A stretch of DNA of 64,000 nt, taken from Allium sativum. Taxonomy: Eukaryota; Streptophyta; Magnoliopsida; Asparagales; Amaryllidaceae. The notes beneath the pieces are model-generated. The model worked only from the letters and a program-made list of their open reading frames with translations, was not told the DNA's origin and searched no databases. Of the stretch, positions 50,126-61,488 are shown piece after piece (position 1 is the stretch's first letter; the number at the start of each line of letters is the position of its first letter). Made by a program: the position numbers and the translations under genes. The stretch covers positions 398,700,192 through 398,764,191 of the forward strand of contig CM060921.1 of the NCBI GenBank assembly GCA_030737875.1, written 5' to 3'.

Positions 50126-51451
50126 TTTTAACCCTATTTCCTATCTCATTCAAATTCCCATTTGAATTCGTATTTCAAAACCCAAGTTTCCTTATAAATG
50201 ATTTTAATTTATAAAATATTTATTTTAATCCATTATTCACATCGAATGTGAATAATGTTTCTTTTATATAATCAATCAGTTTGATTTTTCATTTAAAAAA
50301 TAATAATATCCCATTTCCAAATTCTGTTTATACTTCTATTTATAGAATTTTCATATAAAAACTTATTTTATACTTCTAACACTAAAATCTTATTTAATTC
50401 CCTTTACAAATGCTAAGTTCAAATTCCATTAAAAACATCGGTGTTAAAACCGATTTCTCATTCCTCTATATAAATTCAGATTTATATATTCAATTTATCT
50501 AATGATAAATATTTTTCTTAATTTATAAAACATTATTTATAAATTAATCTTCTCCATTTATCTATTAATACAGATTTCTATTTAAAAATCTCCTTTAAAT
50601 CCATCATCTCATAGTTCTTTTATATCTTGCCAATTTCCTTTTATAATTCTATTTATTTCCCAAATAATTCCTTTTATAATTCTATTTATTTTATTATAAA
50701 TATTTTACTTTCAGTATACACTTTGAAAATTCCCTTTTATACATTCCAGTATTTCTTATGGTATTTAAAATACTAAATAACAAGACCATTGACATCATAA
50801 TCAATTACATATTATATATCACATCACTTATCACAATATATGAAAAAAAACAATATTATGAATATTGAGGAATCCATTTTGATCCCTCCAACCCGTTTCC
50901 CTACATCCACAGATGTTAATCAACATAAGTAACATTAATTTCATTTCAATATGAAATATTCTGATAAATAGAATCTATATTATATTAATGATTTATATAT
51001 ATAATTATATCTATAATTTCAACCAACTAATTAGTAGCTCGTCCAGACAATCAACACACAACATTCAACCATCATTTATCAATTCTAAAAATGCATTATA
51101 AAAACATAAACTGTGTAGAGTTAGTGAGATTAACTCACTTGGTTCGTTAATCTTTAAATAACGATTAATGTTCGCTACATCTGGTCAGGCGTTTAATATA
51201 GTCATAAATTCCAATGAGCTCCAACAGTTCCAGCCAAGCTCCATAGGGTAGCCGACATCCATACGATTCTAATGAACTCTGTTTTTGTTGAATTTCGACG
51301 GCGTATGATCCGGATATAATAATCTTAAGTTAATATATTATTTAAATTTAATTAAACTAAAATATTATTTAGTTTTGGGCTTTACCATTTCCAATTAGAA
51401 ATTTTCACCAGTGTTGACCAAGCTCGTCCAAACGACCGTTGTCTCCTTTCC

Positions 51452-51459
51452 TTATATAC
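51452..51459 (-). promoter_or_regulatory. TATA box of D 5' LTR
   Basis: Minus GTATATAAGG is followed by a ~300-bp leader to the GTGAGT donor (51133-51138). In the 3' LTR the same site reads 'ccttacgg' (22880-22887), so the TATA is lost in that copy. Confidence 0.6.
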
Positions 51460-51739
51460 ACCCCCACCCATGCGTGCGTGTGTATATATGATGCAACTCC
51501 CCTAGACACAACTACATGGACAACCATTTATCACCGGCATCTTCTTTAGTGAACTGTCGTTGTACAACAATTTGAAAATCAATTCTGAACTATATGGACA
51601 ACCGCACCCGTATGAAGGCCCCCGTTAAATTTCCTCTTCTTTTTCTTTTTTCTACCTTGGACTTACCATAAATTAAATCTTCGGTCCACATACTCTTATG
51701 CCCACACACACAGAGTCATTCTCTTCAAAACTAAACTGC

Positions 51740-52380
51740 TCCTTTTAAATTATTTCTTCCATGGCAATGAGGACATACAACTTTCCCCTTTTGAATAAAA
51801 CGTTGTCGTCCATACTTTACCCTTTTTTCTTCTTCTATGGCCCAAACCAAAATCATCCCACGATTTAACATTCTGAGCCCACCATTTTTCTTTCATCAAA
51901 CTATCCACGCACCAGCTTATGTTTTTACATTCTCACCATCACAGATTTTCACTCAGCTCCAAAAAAAAAACAAGATCGAACCTTTGCTTTTAGCTTCTCC
52001 AACTGGAAGACGCACGCTCTAGCAGTTGAACTCGACTGTCCCTCTTCAACTCCACTTTCTCCCAATCTCCAAAATGTACAACCCGATCATAACATTCTTG
52101 TTGTAGTTCGTCGTCCATCCTCCACGCGTGTACAGTAAAACTACGAATGCCATTATTAGTGTATTCTCCAAAAAGTTGCATAAAAGCTCTACACTGTCTC
52201 CTCATGTTACTAACCCAAACCCGCAAGCGCACAGTATGTTCCCCCTCAAAGTTTCGCTCCTTTCATGTGACTTCAAGCCTCTACTTCCTGCCTTCCTTCT
52301 CATCCTGCCTACGCCCTCTTTCCAGCAGCTCCGCTAGTACAGTGAAGATGGATGGAAAAAGAAAGTCTTCGAATGGAGTT
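51740..52380 (-). pseudogene. Degraded ORF-like segment in D 5' LTR
   Basis: This is the counterpart of 44140-44760. The minus strand reads open from 52232 to 51990 with FMQLFGEYTNNGIRSFTVHA and WRMDDELQQECYDRVVHFGD. Beyond stops come KGKVVCPHCHGRNN (around 51755-51785). It lies just upstream of the TATA box and is absent from the related D2 LTR. The CPHC motif suggests a metal-binding knuckle but is too short to name a family. Confidence 0.3.
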
Positions 52381-53776
52381 CAATGAGGTTCGGTTTGAAG
52401 TTTTTAAAAATCAACCAAAATACAAGGACAAGCCATGTTTATTTATATATTTCTAAAGCCTTAGCTGCTAAGAAATATGCGTACTAGGTCTGTGCACTTT
52501 AATGTAGTGTAGGGGTAGGTAGGTTACTTCCTTTGCCATAAAGTATTCGCTGGTAAGTGACAGATGAGTGGACGGGTTCCTATTTCTTTGTTACTAAGGA
52601 ACAAAGATATATTTGTATTTTATTGTTTATTCTATTCTATTGTTTGTTTAGTTTTAGTTTTAGTTTAAACATTTTACATGGTCAAGCTGGAATATGTGTG
52701 TCATTCACGTGATAACTCTTCATCATTTTGTCAGCTTTGTGCATTGTATGAGTATGGCATTTAAGCATACGACATTCAATCCATGCTAATTTTAGTGTCA
52801 TCACAACTATACAAGTAGTTGGTTATTATCTCTCGTGCCCTCTCAACCTTCGTATCATGTAGCCTTCTAATATAGTGGTAAACTTATGCTTGCCCAGTCT
52901 TATTAATATATGAGTTATTTATATAGGAGTGGCACTAGCAATAGCATGAGCAGTTGAATCTTATTTATATATATTTATCAAGGGTATGTCATTACGTAAA
53001 ATTACATTTGTTTATGGACTACTAGCGACAGAAATAAATATACTATTCTGATAACCAATGTGTCATGATCCCAAAAATGTAATTAAATAGACAAGTTAAC
53101 TAATTCTTTGAAATTTCAAATATGGTGATATAGGGTGTAAAATACTCCAAAATAAAAAGTGCTTAATTTCCAAACTAAAAATTGTAGGAAAATTCTAAAA
53201 ATTGAATTATAACTACGTCTAAAAGGATTTGTCCAAATTCGAAACCAATATTTAATTAAAATTAAATATCTGTTATGGCTTATAAACGATTCCATAGCGA
53301 CTATTTGAAAATTTGATTTGGACATAACTTATAATCTATAAAGCGAATTCTCCAGTTTTCTCTTCTATTAGAAAATATACTTCACCGGCTCCGAATGTTT
53401 CTTGTTTAACTGAAATCCAATTAAAACGGATTTTGTATATTCGTTTAAAGTTCGAATCGCCAAGTTGCGAAATACGACGCCATTTCGAGCTCGATTATAA
53501 CTGTAATATAATTTCTACGTTCATATGACATTTATAAATAAATTCGTTATTATCATTCAACTCTAAACTGGGTTAAATATTTTTAAATAATCCATTACAC
53601 ACAATATTGTCATTTCAGCTATTTCTGATTATTTCAGAAATTAAATATATTATTTAGTTATCAGTATTAATTAAATATTCAATAATATTAAATTCAAGCC
53701 ACTTTAAATTACCAAACCATTATTTAAATAATTAAATAAATTAATTATTCGACCGAAAAAAATATGGGTCGTTACA

Positions 53777-55020
53777 CATGTTATCCTGATCTTATTGTTT
53801 AGTATGATTACAGTCCTGATTATATGCCTATGTTTATTCAGTTTTCTATTTCTCCTTCTCTTTTCTCTTTTTACTTCTACGCCAACCTAGGCCAACGAGA
53901 GCCTAGGCCAAGCCTATTTAAGAGTGCTTATAATTTGGGATAAAATTGACATGTTAAAAAAAAAGGGAATATGGGGAATAGGGAATATTACTTGTTGAGA
54001 ACCTATGACTATAACTTGGGGGTATATGAACATGTTAAAATGGATAGGCTTGATTTGAAAGATTAAGTAGAACACGTTATGACTAGTAAGTACCAGATGT
54101 AATATGAACTTGAATAACTTGTATGTGGATAGACATCTGGGCAGGTGCTTGGGAAAGTGGTTTGTATACGTAATATGACAACCGTTCTTATTAATAAACT
54201 TAAACCTGCTAAGTTAAACATGATTATTAATAAACTAAGAAGTCTCAGTCTTGTTGTTGCATCCGGTTTAGAGACTCTTGGAAAGCCTAGTTACTTGGGG
54301 GACACAAGCCTAGGGGAAATTAGCTCATGTCATTCTTGTTGTGTGGAACCCATATCAGTCAGTATCCATGTAAGTATCTGTTAGTGAGGGCCTCTCACTA
54401 GGTAGGGGCCAGGGCACGCTTTACTGAACTGGGTAGTAAGAGGTTCAAAAGGTGGGTTGTTGGGGGGCATTTCTGCGGAGTCATGAGCGTGCATGGATCC
54501 GAAAGTGGAAAATATGACATCAAAGCACCTACGGATATTTGTTGTGGATGGAAGTTGTTGGGTTAGGGAGTGATACACCCTACTGCCGGGACGGACACAG
54601 GATATTCAGGTAATAGGGAGCCGATAGCTTGGGTAGTAATTAGGGTAACCTATTCTTATTGGAGGTACGTATAATCTTACTGTTAATCTTGTTGTTGAAC
54701 TTATGGTTAAACAGTAAGGTTAAACACCTAACCGGGTTGAACTGTTATACTAATATGTTATAGTAGATGTGCAAAAGAATCAATCTGCTTAAACTGATTT
54801 CTAGAATCATTGTTTTTTGTTTGTATAAGATTTGCCAGTCCTTGATATTAGTTTATATGAGATATTGTTCACCTTTATACATGTATAGACATCTACCCTT
54901 ATATGTTGTTAGAATAACTGTTTATCTGTTTTACTTAACTTAGTAAGTCAGGCTGTTAATCCCAGCAGCTCACCAGGCTTTATGTCTGACCTGTTTCCTT
55001 TCTTCCTTTTTCTTTCTTTC
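53777..55020 (+). mobile_element. 3' LTR of element G, second segment
   Basis: From 54439 this aligns with the G 5' LTR at 3795-4382. The part before that is colinear with LTR H ('ccaacctaggccaacgagagcc' against H 'aggctaccacgagcc'). A stem GACACAAG/CTYATGTC lies at 54301-54331. It is cut at 55020 by LTR I. The last ~345 bp of the LTR lie outside the window. No gene seen. Confidence 0.7.
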
Positions 55021-56655
55021 TGTGACAACCCGAATTCTGACAAACCGATTTTTTTTTAAATTCCAATCAATCGAAACTCGGATCGGTTTGCTATGGTATC
55101 CTGCAGAAAAGACAAAGACATAAAACATGTCAGAGCTCAGAAATTATCTCACAGCGGAATGGATAAAATATAATTTAATCAAAATATATCCTTACCGTAT
55201 TAATAATACTGAACAACCAGTATCCAAGGCTATCATGTCCCTGCCACAAATCTAACCTACGAGTATGTTATGAGGAGAGAGTCAAAGCACAAGTTCTGGT
55301 GACTGGATTTAAACTATACACTTTGGATAATCCTACATATACCGTTCAATCGTATTTTCTTATTTATTATGTTATTTGGGTTAATAGCACTCAAGGCTTA
55401 CACATACATCACACCCATTTACCTCCTAGTAGATTAACCTAAATACCATATATATGTAGCTACCCCCAATATTGAGGTACACCCTATGGTACCCCACTCG
55501 CACAGTCTCCAACGTTACACCATCGGAATATACGCAGTCCCTCATCCTACATCATAGCGACGTACAGATAACAATATTACGCTCAGCATATATCTATCAT
55601 TACTATGCTACGTAAATGCATTGATTGCCACCTTTGTTCGAATCAGACTCCATACCATAGTAATGTCCTCAAGTCTACGATACATCACCCAGAGCCGACA
55701 TGCAAGTATCCAGACTGTCCACTATACGTATCTTCAATTGTAGTTCGATGCCTCAATTACACATCCTCTAATGTGCACCGAATTCTGTGGTAGGGCGATA
55801 CAAGAAGCACGGAACCCGGTCGGGTGCTTTTCCATATCTGTACAGGCCCGTCTTTAAAGAGCCTCTATATACAGATATACCTAGAGTATATTTTCGTGGT
55901 GGCTATAGCACCACCTCGGCCACTCCCTCAACTAGTAAAGACTACCAGAGCTAAGAGACTGCCCCTGCGCAAACAGTCTAAACATCCATGTGGCGTCTCC
56001 CCTCAACCCCTTACCCCGATAGTGAAGGGTGAAATGGTATCTTGGGGTCAGCTCGAGTCTTTCCGCATCCCACTGGCTGCCGATGATAGGTGTCCAACGG
56101 TCTTCTATCCTTGTTAATCGTAACCCTCTGCCTCCCCGTGAGGCAACCGCCGAACCACCCTGGTGTCACCTTGTCATAACATTCTGACTGCATAACTACA
56201 TCTACAGTCAAGGCCCACCCACCTAGTAGTTACGCGCAGACCCAAACTCTGTGGACACAGCCTAAGACATCTGCAGCCATATAGAGGACTGCTAGGAGCA
56301 CCTTACGTACCTCAGGAAGTCGCGTGCTTCCCCTTCCGGTCCTTTGGAGCCGTTAGAACAATCAGATGAATGTGTGCTCCCCTCGTGCCATATAACACCT
56401 CGATGATCTACGCCGTTGGGTTATTCACCCTCAACCGTACAGACTGGTCTAAGTGCCTTACTTTAGCAAATTGTTAGACCCTATGTCTAAACATTCTTTT
56501 ACGCGCTTGTCTCACCTCATCAGGTTTCCAGTTAACTTGGTTATTCCAATTCATATTGAATTCTTATTCAAATTACCAAGTTTCTCTTGCTTATTAATTT
56601 CAGTCATACAACTTAATCAACTTAAGTTTATTAACAAGCTCACAACATGTTATTC
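55021..56655 (-). mobile_element. 3' LTR of element I, first segment
   Basis: The LTR starts TGTGACAACCCG at 55021 inside the G LTR ('ctttc' precedes it). It shares the gcggaa block and general order with the B LTR. It is interrupted by solo LTR H. Short ORFs (for example 55824-56117) show no family resemblance. Confidence 0.8.
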
Positions 56656-56905
56656 TGTAACACCCCGTATTTTCTGTGAACATAAAAGTCACAAAACAAA
56701 GTATAATTAATTTTTAAAAGAAGAATTAAGGAAAATGGGTTACGCCATTGGGTTCTTCTCGGAATTCTGCTTGAGATAGAGTCCGAGTTTGCGTAAATCG
56801 GACTCCGTATGAAGAAGTTATGGCACTTAGAAGTTTCAGGAATTTAAAATAAAAACCAGCCCGAATTCAAATTCAAAGTTTCGAAATTCAAATCACACAC
56901 CCGGG

Positions 56906-56929
56906 CTGGGCGGGAAAATTCCCGCCCAG
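56906..56929. promoter_or_regulatory. Perfect GGCGGGAA/TTCCCGCC hairpin in LTR H
   Basis: Arms CTGGGCGGGAA and TTCCCGCCCAG pair over 11 bp around two bases. Each arm contains TTCCCGCC, which fits the E2F/DP binding consensus. Function is inferred only. Confidence 0.55.
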
Positions 56930-56936
56930 GACCCAG

Positions 56937-56997
56937 GTCGACCAGGGGGTCGACCTGAGGGTCAACCTGGGTAGAACAGGTCGACCATGGGGTCGAC
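56937..56997. repeat. GTCGAC cluster upstream of H promoter
   Basis: Four GTCGAC sites (56937, 56949, 56980, 56992), each within 'aggtcgacc'-like palindromes, end 95 bp before the TATA-like site. This matches the B and I layout. Confidence 0.85.
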
Positions 56998-57091
56998 CTG
57001 GGGATCGACCTCCCCCCTTTTCCAGATCCGTGGACATATTCGTTTTTCTGTATTTAGACGCCCGTTCTGACCAGATTCGTTTCTCCTAAGC

Positions 57092-57099
57092 TATTTAAA
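57092..57099 (+). promoter_or_regulatory. TATA-like box and leader of LTR H
   Basis: TATTTAAA is followed by a C-rich start region and a ~190-bp leader ending in CCAAG|GTGAGTACAG, a textbook plant 5' splice site (57292-57297). Confidence 0.55.
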
Positions 57100-58379
57100 C
57101 ACCCCCAAACCTCACTTTCTCTCCACACAATTTCATTACACCTATACTCTATCCTAATTCATATTAATATAAATCAATGGCGTCGTTACCCTGCTGAAAC
57201 CTAAGCTAGAACAAGTGCTCCTTCTTCTTCCAATTTGAATAGGATTAAAAGAGAACAACTACAACCCTTTTTCTTTTAGAATCCAACCAAGGTGAGTACA
57301 GTTATTTTCAGATATGAAATTTAATTATGATCTTGACATGGTTATAAATCTGAATTGGAGATTATGCATATTTTTGTTTATCAGATATGTTTTCCTGTGT
57401 AGATCTACCTTATTCCTGTTTATCAGATCTGTTTTTCTGTGTAGATCTATCTTACTATTATAACTATTATGTATCTCTTCCTTCCTTCTGTTCTATAACC
57501 AGGCTACCACGAGCCTGAGCCAAATCTCATAACAGATTGATGCAGGAACGCTAAATTTGGGAAAAATAATGAATGATGCATAATTGGACAGGACTGATTT
57601 GTGACTGATTTAAGAAAAGGGAATATGTTGTAATTTAAGATCTAGATCTAGGCATACTATATATGACGGTTTATGATTTGGAAGAAGGAGAATTATTGTA
57701 TGACAACATATGACTTGTAATTTGGGAACATAATGCATGTTATAATTCAAGATCTGATTTTGAGGACATAATACATGTTGTAATTTAAGATCTAGATTTG
57801 GGGGCATATTTTATATGACGATCTATGACTTGGAAGAAAAAGGATATATGATTTAGGCGTAAAAATCTATATTAAAATAGGATAACTATTAATTGCGAAT
57901 ATGCATAAATGGGGATTTTGGATATTTGACATACGCTGAAATCAAAGGCTATAATTTGGCATAATTCATATTGTATATCATGATTTGGGGTTTTTGGAGA
58001 ATATTCTGTACTATGTAAATTTAACTAGAAATTTGGGGCATATGTTATATTGTGAATTATGACCATAATTTGAGCATGTAAATTTAGGCTTAATTTTATG
58101 ATTAAGCGAGGTATGTCAATGGAATTTTAAGGGATGATTAAATCTGTTAAATTGCCTAATCTGCTAAATCTGTTGAAACTAAATACGGTAATTTGGGGTA
58201 TGAAAATCTGTAGGCTCGATCTAAAATTGAGCAAAACATGTTAATAGAACTTTGGATAATCTTCTGTAACTTGTAAAGAAGTTAATTTGTTGAATTTGCA
58301 TAATTAGTCTGATATTGGCATAATCCGTGAATAAATATTTTAGCTAAAATAAGAATGCTGAGACACGAGGTTAGACTCC

Positions 58380-58544
58380 GTTTGCGGTAAAAGCCTGCCC
58401 GGACCCAACCGGCTTAACCAGCAACCGCAAACTGTCAGTCTAATGTGAGAGATCGTAGGCATAAAGATGCTTAGACACGAGGTTAGCTCTGGCTTGTGGC
58501 AGAAGTCTGCCCGGAACCGCCTGGCATATCCAGCTTCCACAAGC
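58380..58544 (+). other. Duplicated stem-loop module in LTR H
   Basis: Two copies are present: GTTTGCGG/CCGCAAAC (58380-58387, 58425-58432) and GCTTGTGG/CCACAAGC (58492-58499, 58537-58544). Each encloses 'ctgcccgga...ccRgc...ccagc'. Both are preceded by 'gacacgaggttag' and followed by 'ctaatgtgagag'. The two stems differ from each other at paired positions. Confidence 0.75.
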
Positions 58545-59291
58545 TACCGACCTAATGTGAGAGGTCTGTGCATTAATATTTAATTAATGCAAACCAAAGA
58601 TAAATATGATGCCTAAAACATATTGGGTAGATAAGGTTAAATCAACTGGACTGATGAATCTAATAAAACCGTTTTAAAATCTGTAGGCCCAATACAAGGT
58701 TAGGTGAAACAATCTGTAAGTCTGTTAATCTGCATATCTGATCTGTTAGTCTGAAAACTTGTTAATCTGTATATCTGATTAGTTAGTCTGAAAACTTGTT
58801 GACTTGTGTGTCTGATCTGAGAACTAGTTAATCTGAACTTTGTACATCTGAAATCTGTAAGCAAGTTAATCTGAAATCTGTTATTCTGGGGACACAAGGT
58901 TAGGAGGGGTAATTACTTGTGTCATCTGTTGTTTGGGACCCATATTAGTCAGTAACCCTTTCTGGTGTCAAAATTATGACCCAACACTAGGTAGGGGTCC
59001 AGGGAACGCTTACTGAACTAATTGTAAGAGGTTCACTCTGATAATGGCGAGGGGTGTTGATGGCGCATTCCCACCGGGTCATGTGCGTGCATGGATCCGG
59101 TCTGCTCTGAGGATGTAAGACACCGTGACATCTGTAAATAGGTCTGTGTCTATAGGTTGCCACTTTAGGGAGTGATACACCCTTCTATGGGGCCGGCACA
59201 GGGTATTTATGTATTAGGGAGCCGATCGCTTGGGGTAGACTTTAGGGTACACTTAGTTATGTCTGTTTTTGTTGGGGTACCGTCTATTTCC

Positions 59292-59770
59292 GTTGGGGTG
59301 GTAACACCTGTTTGTTTCTGTGTGGTACCGTCTGTTGGGGTGGTAACACCTGTTTGTTTCTGTGTGGTACCATCTGTTGGGGTGGTAAAGGCCCGTTACT
59401 AGTGTACACCTAATTCTAATATCCTGTTTCCGTAGGGGTTATTCTGTTTCTGTCTCTGTTCGGCTGGTAAAGGCCTATTACCAGCATTCCGTTTCTGAAC
59501 GTTTGTCTCTATTCGGGTAGTAAAGGCCCATTACTAGCATTCCGTTTCTGAACGTCTGTCTCTGTTCGGGTAGTAAAGGCCCATTACTAGCATTCTGTTT
59601 CTGAACGTCTGTCTCTGTTCGGGTAGTAAAGGCCCATTACTAGCATTCTATTTCTGAACGTCTGTCTCTGTTCGGGTAGTAAAGGCCCATTACTAGCATT
59701 CTGTTTCAGTACATCTGTCTCTTTTAGGGTGGTAAAGGCCCATTACTAGCATCGTGTTTCTGAAGAGATC
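59292..59770. repeat. 42-bp and 53-bp tandem repeats in LTR H
   Basis: Two 42-bp units ('gttggggtggtaacacctg', from 59292) are followed by about six 53-bp units ('cgggtagtaaaggcccattac', starting 59461, 59514, 59567, 59620, 59673, 59726). Adjacent 53-bp units are nearly identical. A 76-codon ORF at 59172-59402 is a by-product. Confidence 0.92.
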
Positions 59771-61315
59771 ATTCTGTTTTCTTTTTAGATATTAGGACAA
59801 CAACTAATTCTGTTATACTAGTATTAGTGCAGAGAAGTGAAAACCAAGTAAGAAGCTTAGTTTAGCCTATATCATTTTGTCTCTTCTGTTAACCTGCTAC
59901 TCCTGTTATGGTTATCTCTCATCCAGTTTTATTTACATGTCATGATATTGTTATCTATTTATATGTTGAAAGTCACTGGACTCACCAGACTTATGTCTGA
60001 CCTAGTTGTTTTGCCTCTTTTCTTCCGTTCCCCCCTAGGTTCTCAGGGTGGAAACATAGGAGCTTGATTCAGGTTCCATTTGCTTGAAGTTCTAGAAGTG
60101 CTTGAAATATTACTTGGCTTTGATTCTACCTATTTATGGCATTCTCTGTTGGGGATTATGGCTTTAAAAATAATACATTCTGAAGGATTTTTGTATAAGA
60201 CTGATATTTGCGTACTTGGGTTTTGGTATTGTGATGTAACCAAACTTATTTCTGTTTCTACTGTAATAAAGTTATAAATTTTTCAAGTACTACTTTACAT
60301 ATCTGTCTTGTAAATTTATGTTCTGTTTACTTATAACGTTCCACCGAAGTTGAGGCATTCCCTTTGTGAGTGACCTTAACGGAAGTGGGGTGTTACATAT
60401 TCTCTAGATCGTGGCCCAAGGTCTGTAATCCACTACCCCTTTTTATCTTCTTGTTGATTTCATCATTACAATAACATGTTTTACTTAATATGTAATTAAG
60501 TATATCCAATTCACATGTTTTCTAATTAACATGTCACTTACCATTTATGATTAAACATAACTTATTTCATTTCATAAGTTTTCCTCATTCTTTCTCATTT
60601 AATCATAATTCCATTTTACATGGTTAGTACAACTTATCGTTGTTTACTTATTAACTTAGTTCTATTAACTAAGGCTCATTAATAAGTTTCTCTACCCGTT
60701 TATTATAACCTATGTTATAATTTCCTCTTGTCCCTAAGGACAAGCCTAAACATTCTTATCCACGGGTTTTAGACTCCCAAGCTTACAGATTACTTAATTT
60801 ATAATTAAGTACAATATATTCCCCCCTTTTTAACTGGTTTCAAGTTTTCCCCTTTAAGTGTCCCTTAACACAATTCACAAGTTATCCCATTCCCTTACTA
60901 ATTTATTATAACCTAAGTTATAATCTTCACTTTTCCATAGGACAAGTCTACTTATTATACAACATTTTCATTAATGTTATTTATTTATAATAGGTGATTA
61001 TCATTTTTACAAGTTATGCTTACCCAAAAAGGTGCCTTTAATTACATAACTTTATTATCTCTACCGGTTATGTATACCACTAGGTGTCTTTAATTACATA
61101 ACCTTACCGGGCTAAGTTTGCGGGCCTATATGTAAATATTACCCACCCCCTTAGATTTGCCTAGCCCACCAACTGTCCAACCAATTTTTAATTATCCCTA
61201 ACTTTAGTTCATATTCATACAATCCCTATGGATTAGATTAGGTTAAGTAGTCTAATTCATTACCATGTCCATTTATGGTTTATAATGTGCTAGACCTCCC
61301 ACATTAGGCCTACAA

Positions 61316-61488
61316 CTTGTGGATGCTGGATATGCCGGTCGGGTCCGGGTAAACTTTTTCCACAAGCTGGGCTTAACCTCGTGTCATAGCCTGTCTCGTA
61401 TTTGCGTACGTAGACCTCTCACATTAGGTTCAACATTAGTGGCTGCTGGATATGTCGGTTGGGTCCGGGTACACTTCCACCACTAATG
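61316..61488 (-). other. Duplicated stem-loop module in LTR I
   Basis: CTTGTGG/CCACAAG (61316-61322, 61360-61366) and CATTAGTGG/CCACTAATG (61434-61442, 61480-61488) enclose 'ctggatatgYcggtYgggtc'. The first stem resembles H copy 2 and the second resembles B copy 2. Confidence 0.75.

Larger units (their letters stand above)
47681..53776 (-). mobile_element. 5' LTR of element D (6,096 bp)
   Basis: The LTR runs from TGTAACGAACTGGG (47681) to GGGTCGTTACA (53776). Landmarks from low to high coordinate are: gcggaaa-type block (about 47950), gggcaccca (48057), tandem array (49770-50125), splice donor (minus, 51133-51138), TATA (51452-51459), ORF-like segment (51740-52380), and an AT-rich end. The interior is shared with E and D2 in order but diverged. 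It is among the longest LTRs I would expect in plants. Confidence 0.88.
56656..60397 (+). mobile_element. Solo LTR H (3,742 bp)
   Basis: The LTR runs from TGTAACACCCCG to GTGGGGTGTTACA. It is flanked by the perfect 5-bp duplication tattc (56651-56655, 60398-60402). Related to B by its end ('taacggaagtggggtgt') and its hairpins, but in plus orientation. Landmarks are: E2F-like hairpin, GTCGAC cluster, TATA-like site (57092-57099), GTGAGT donor (57292-57297), duplicated stem-loops (58380-58544), GACACAAG hairpin (58891-58923) and 42- and 53-bp tandem repeats. No internal region or gene. Confidence 0.92.

Noticed and set aside
8650..53776. A single element from LTR E2 to the end of LTR D
   Set aside because: The ends lack a matching target duplication (taaaa before, catgt after), and the two LTR families differ. 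A fusion by deletion is simpler.
58380..58544. Hammerhead-type ribozyme (retrozyme) in the LTR hairpins
   Set aside because: The conserved CTGATGA and GAAA core segments are not in the right order around the stems. The module is structured but not a recognisable hammerhead.
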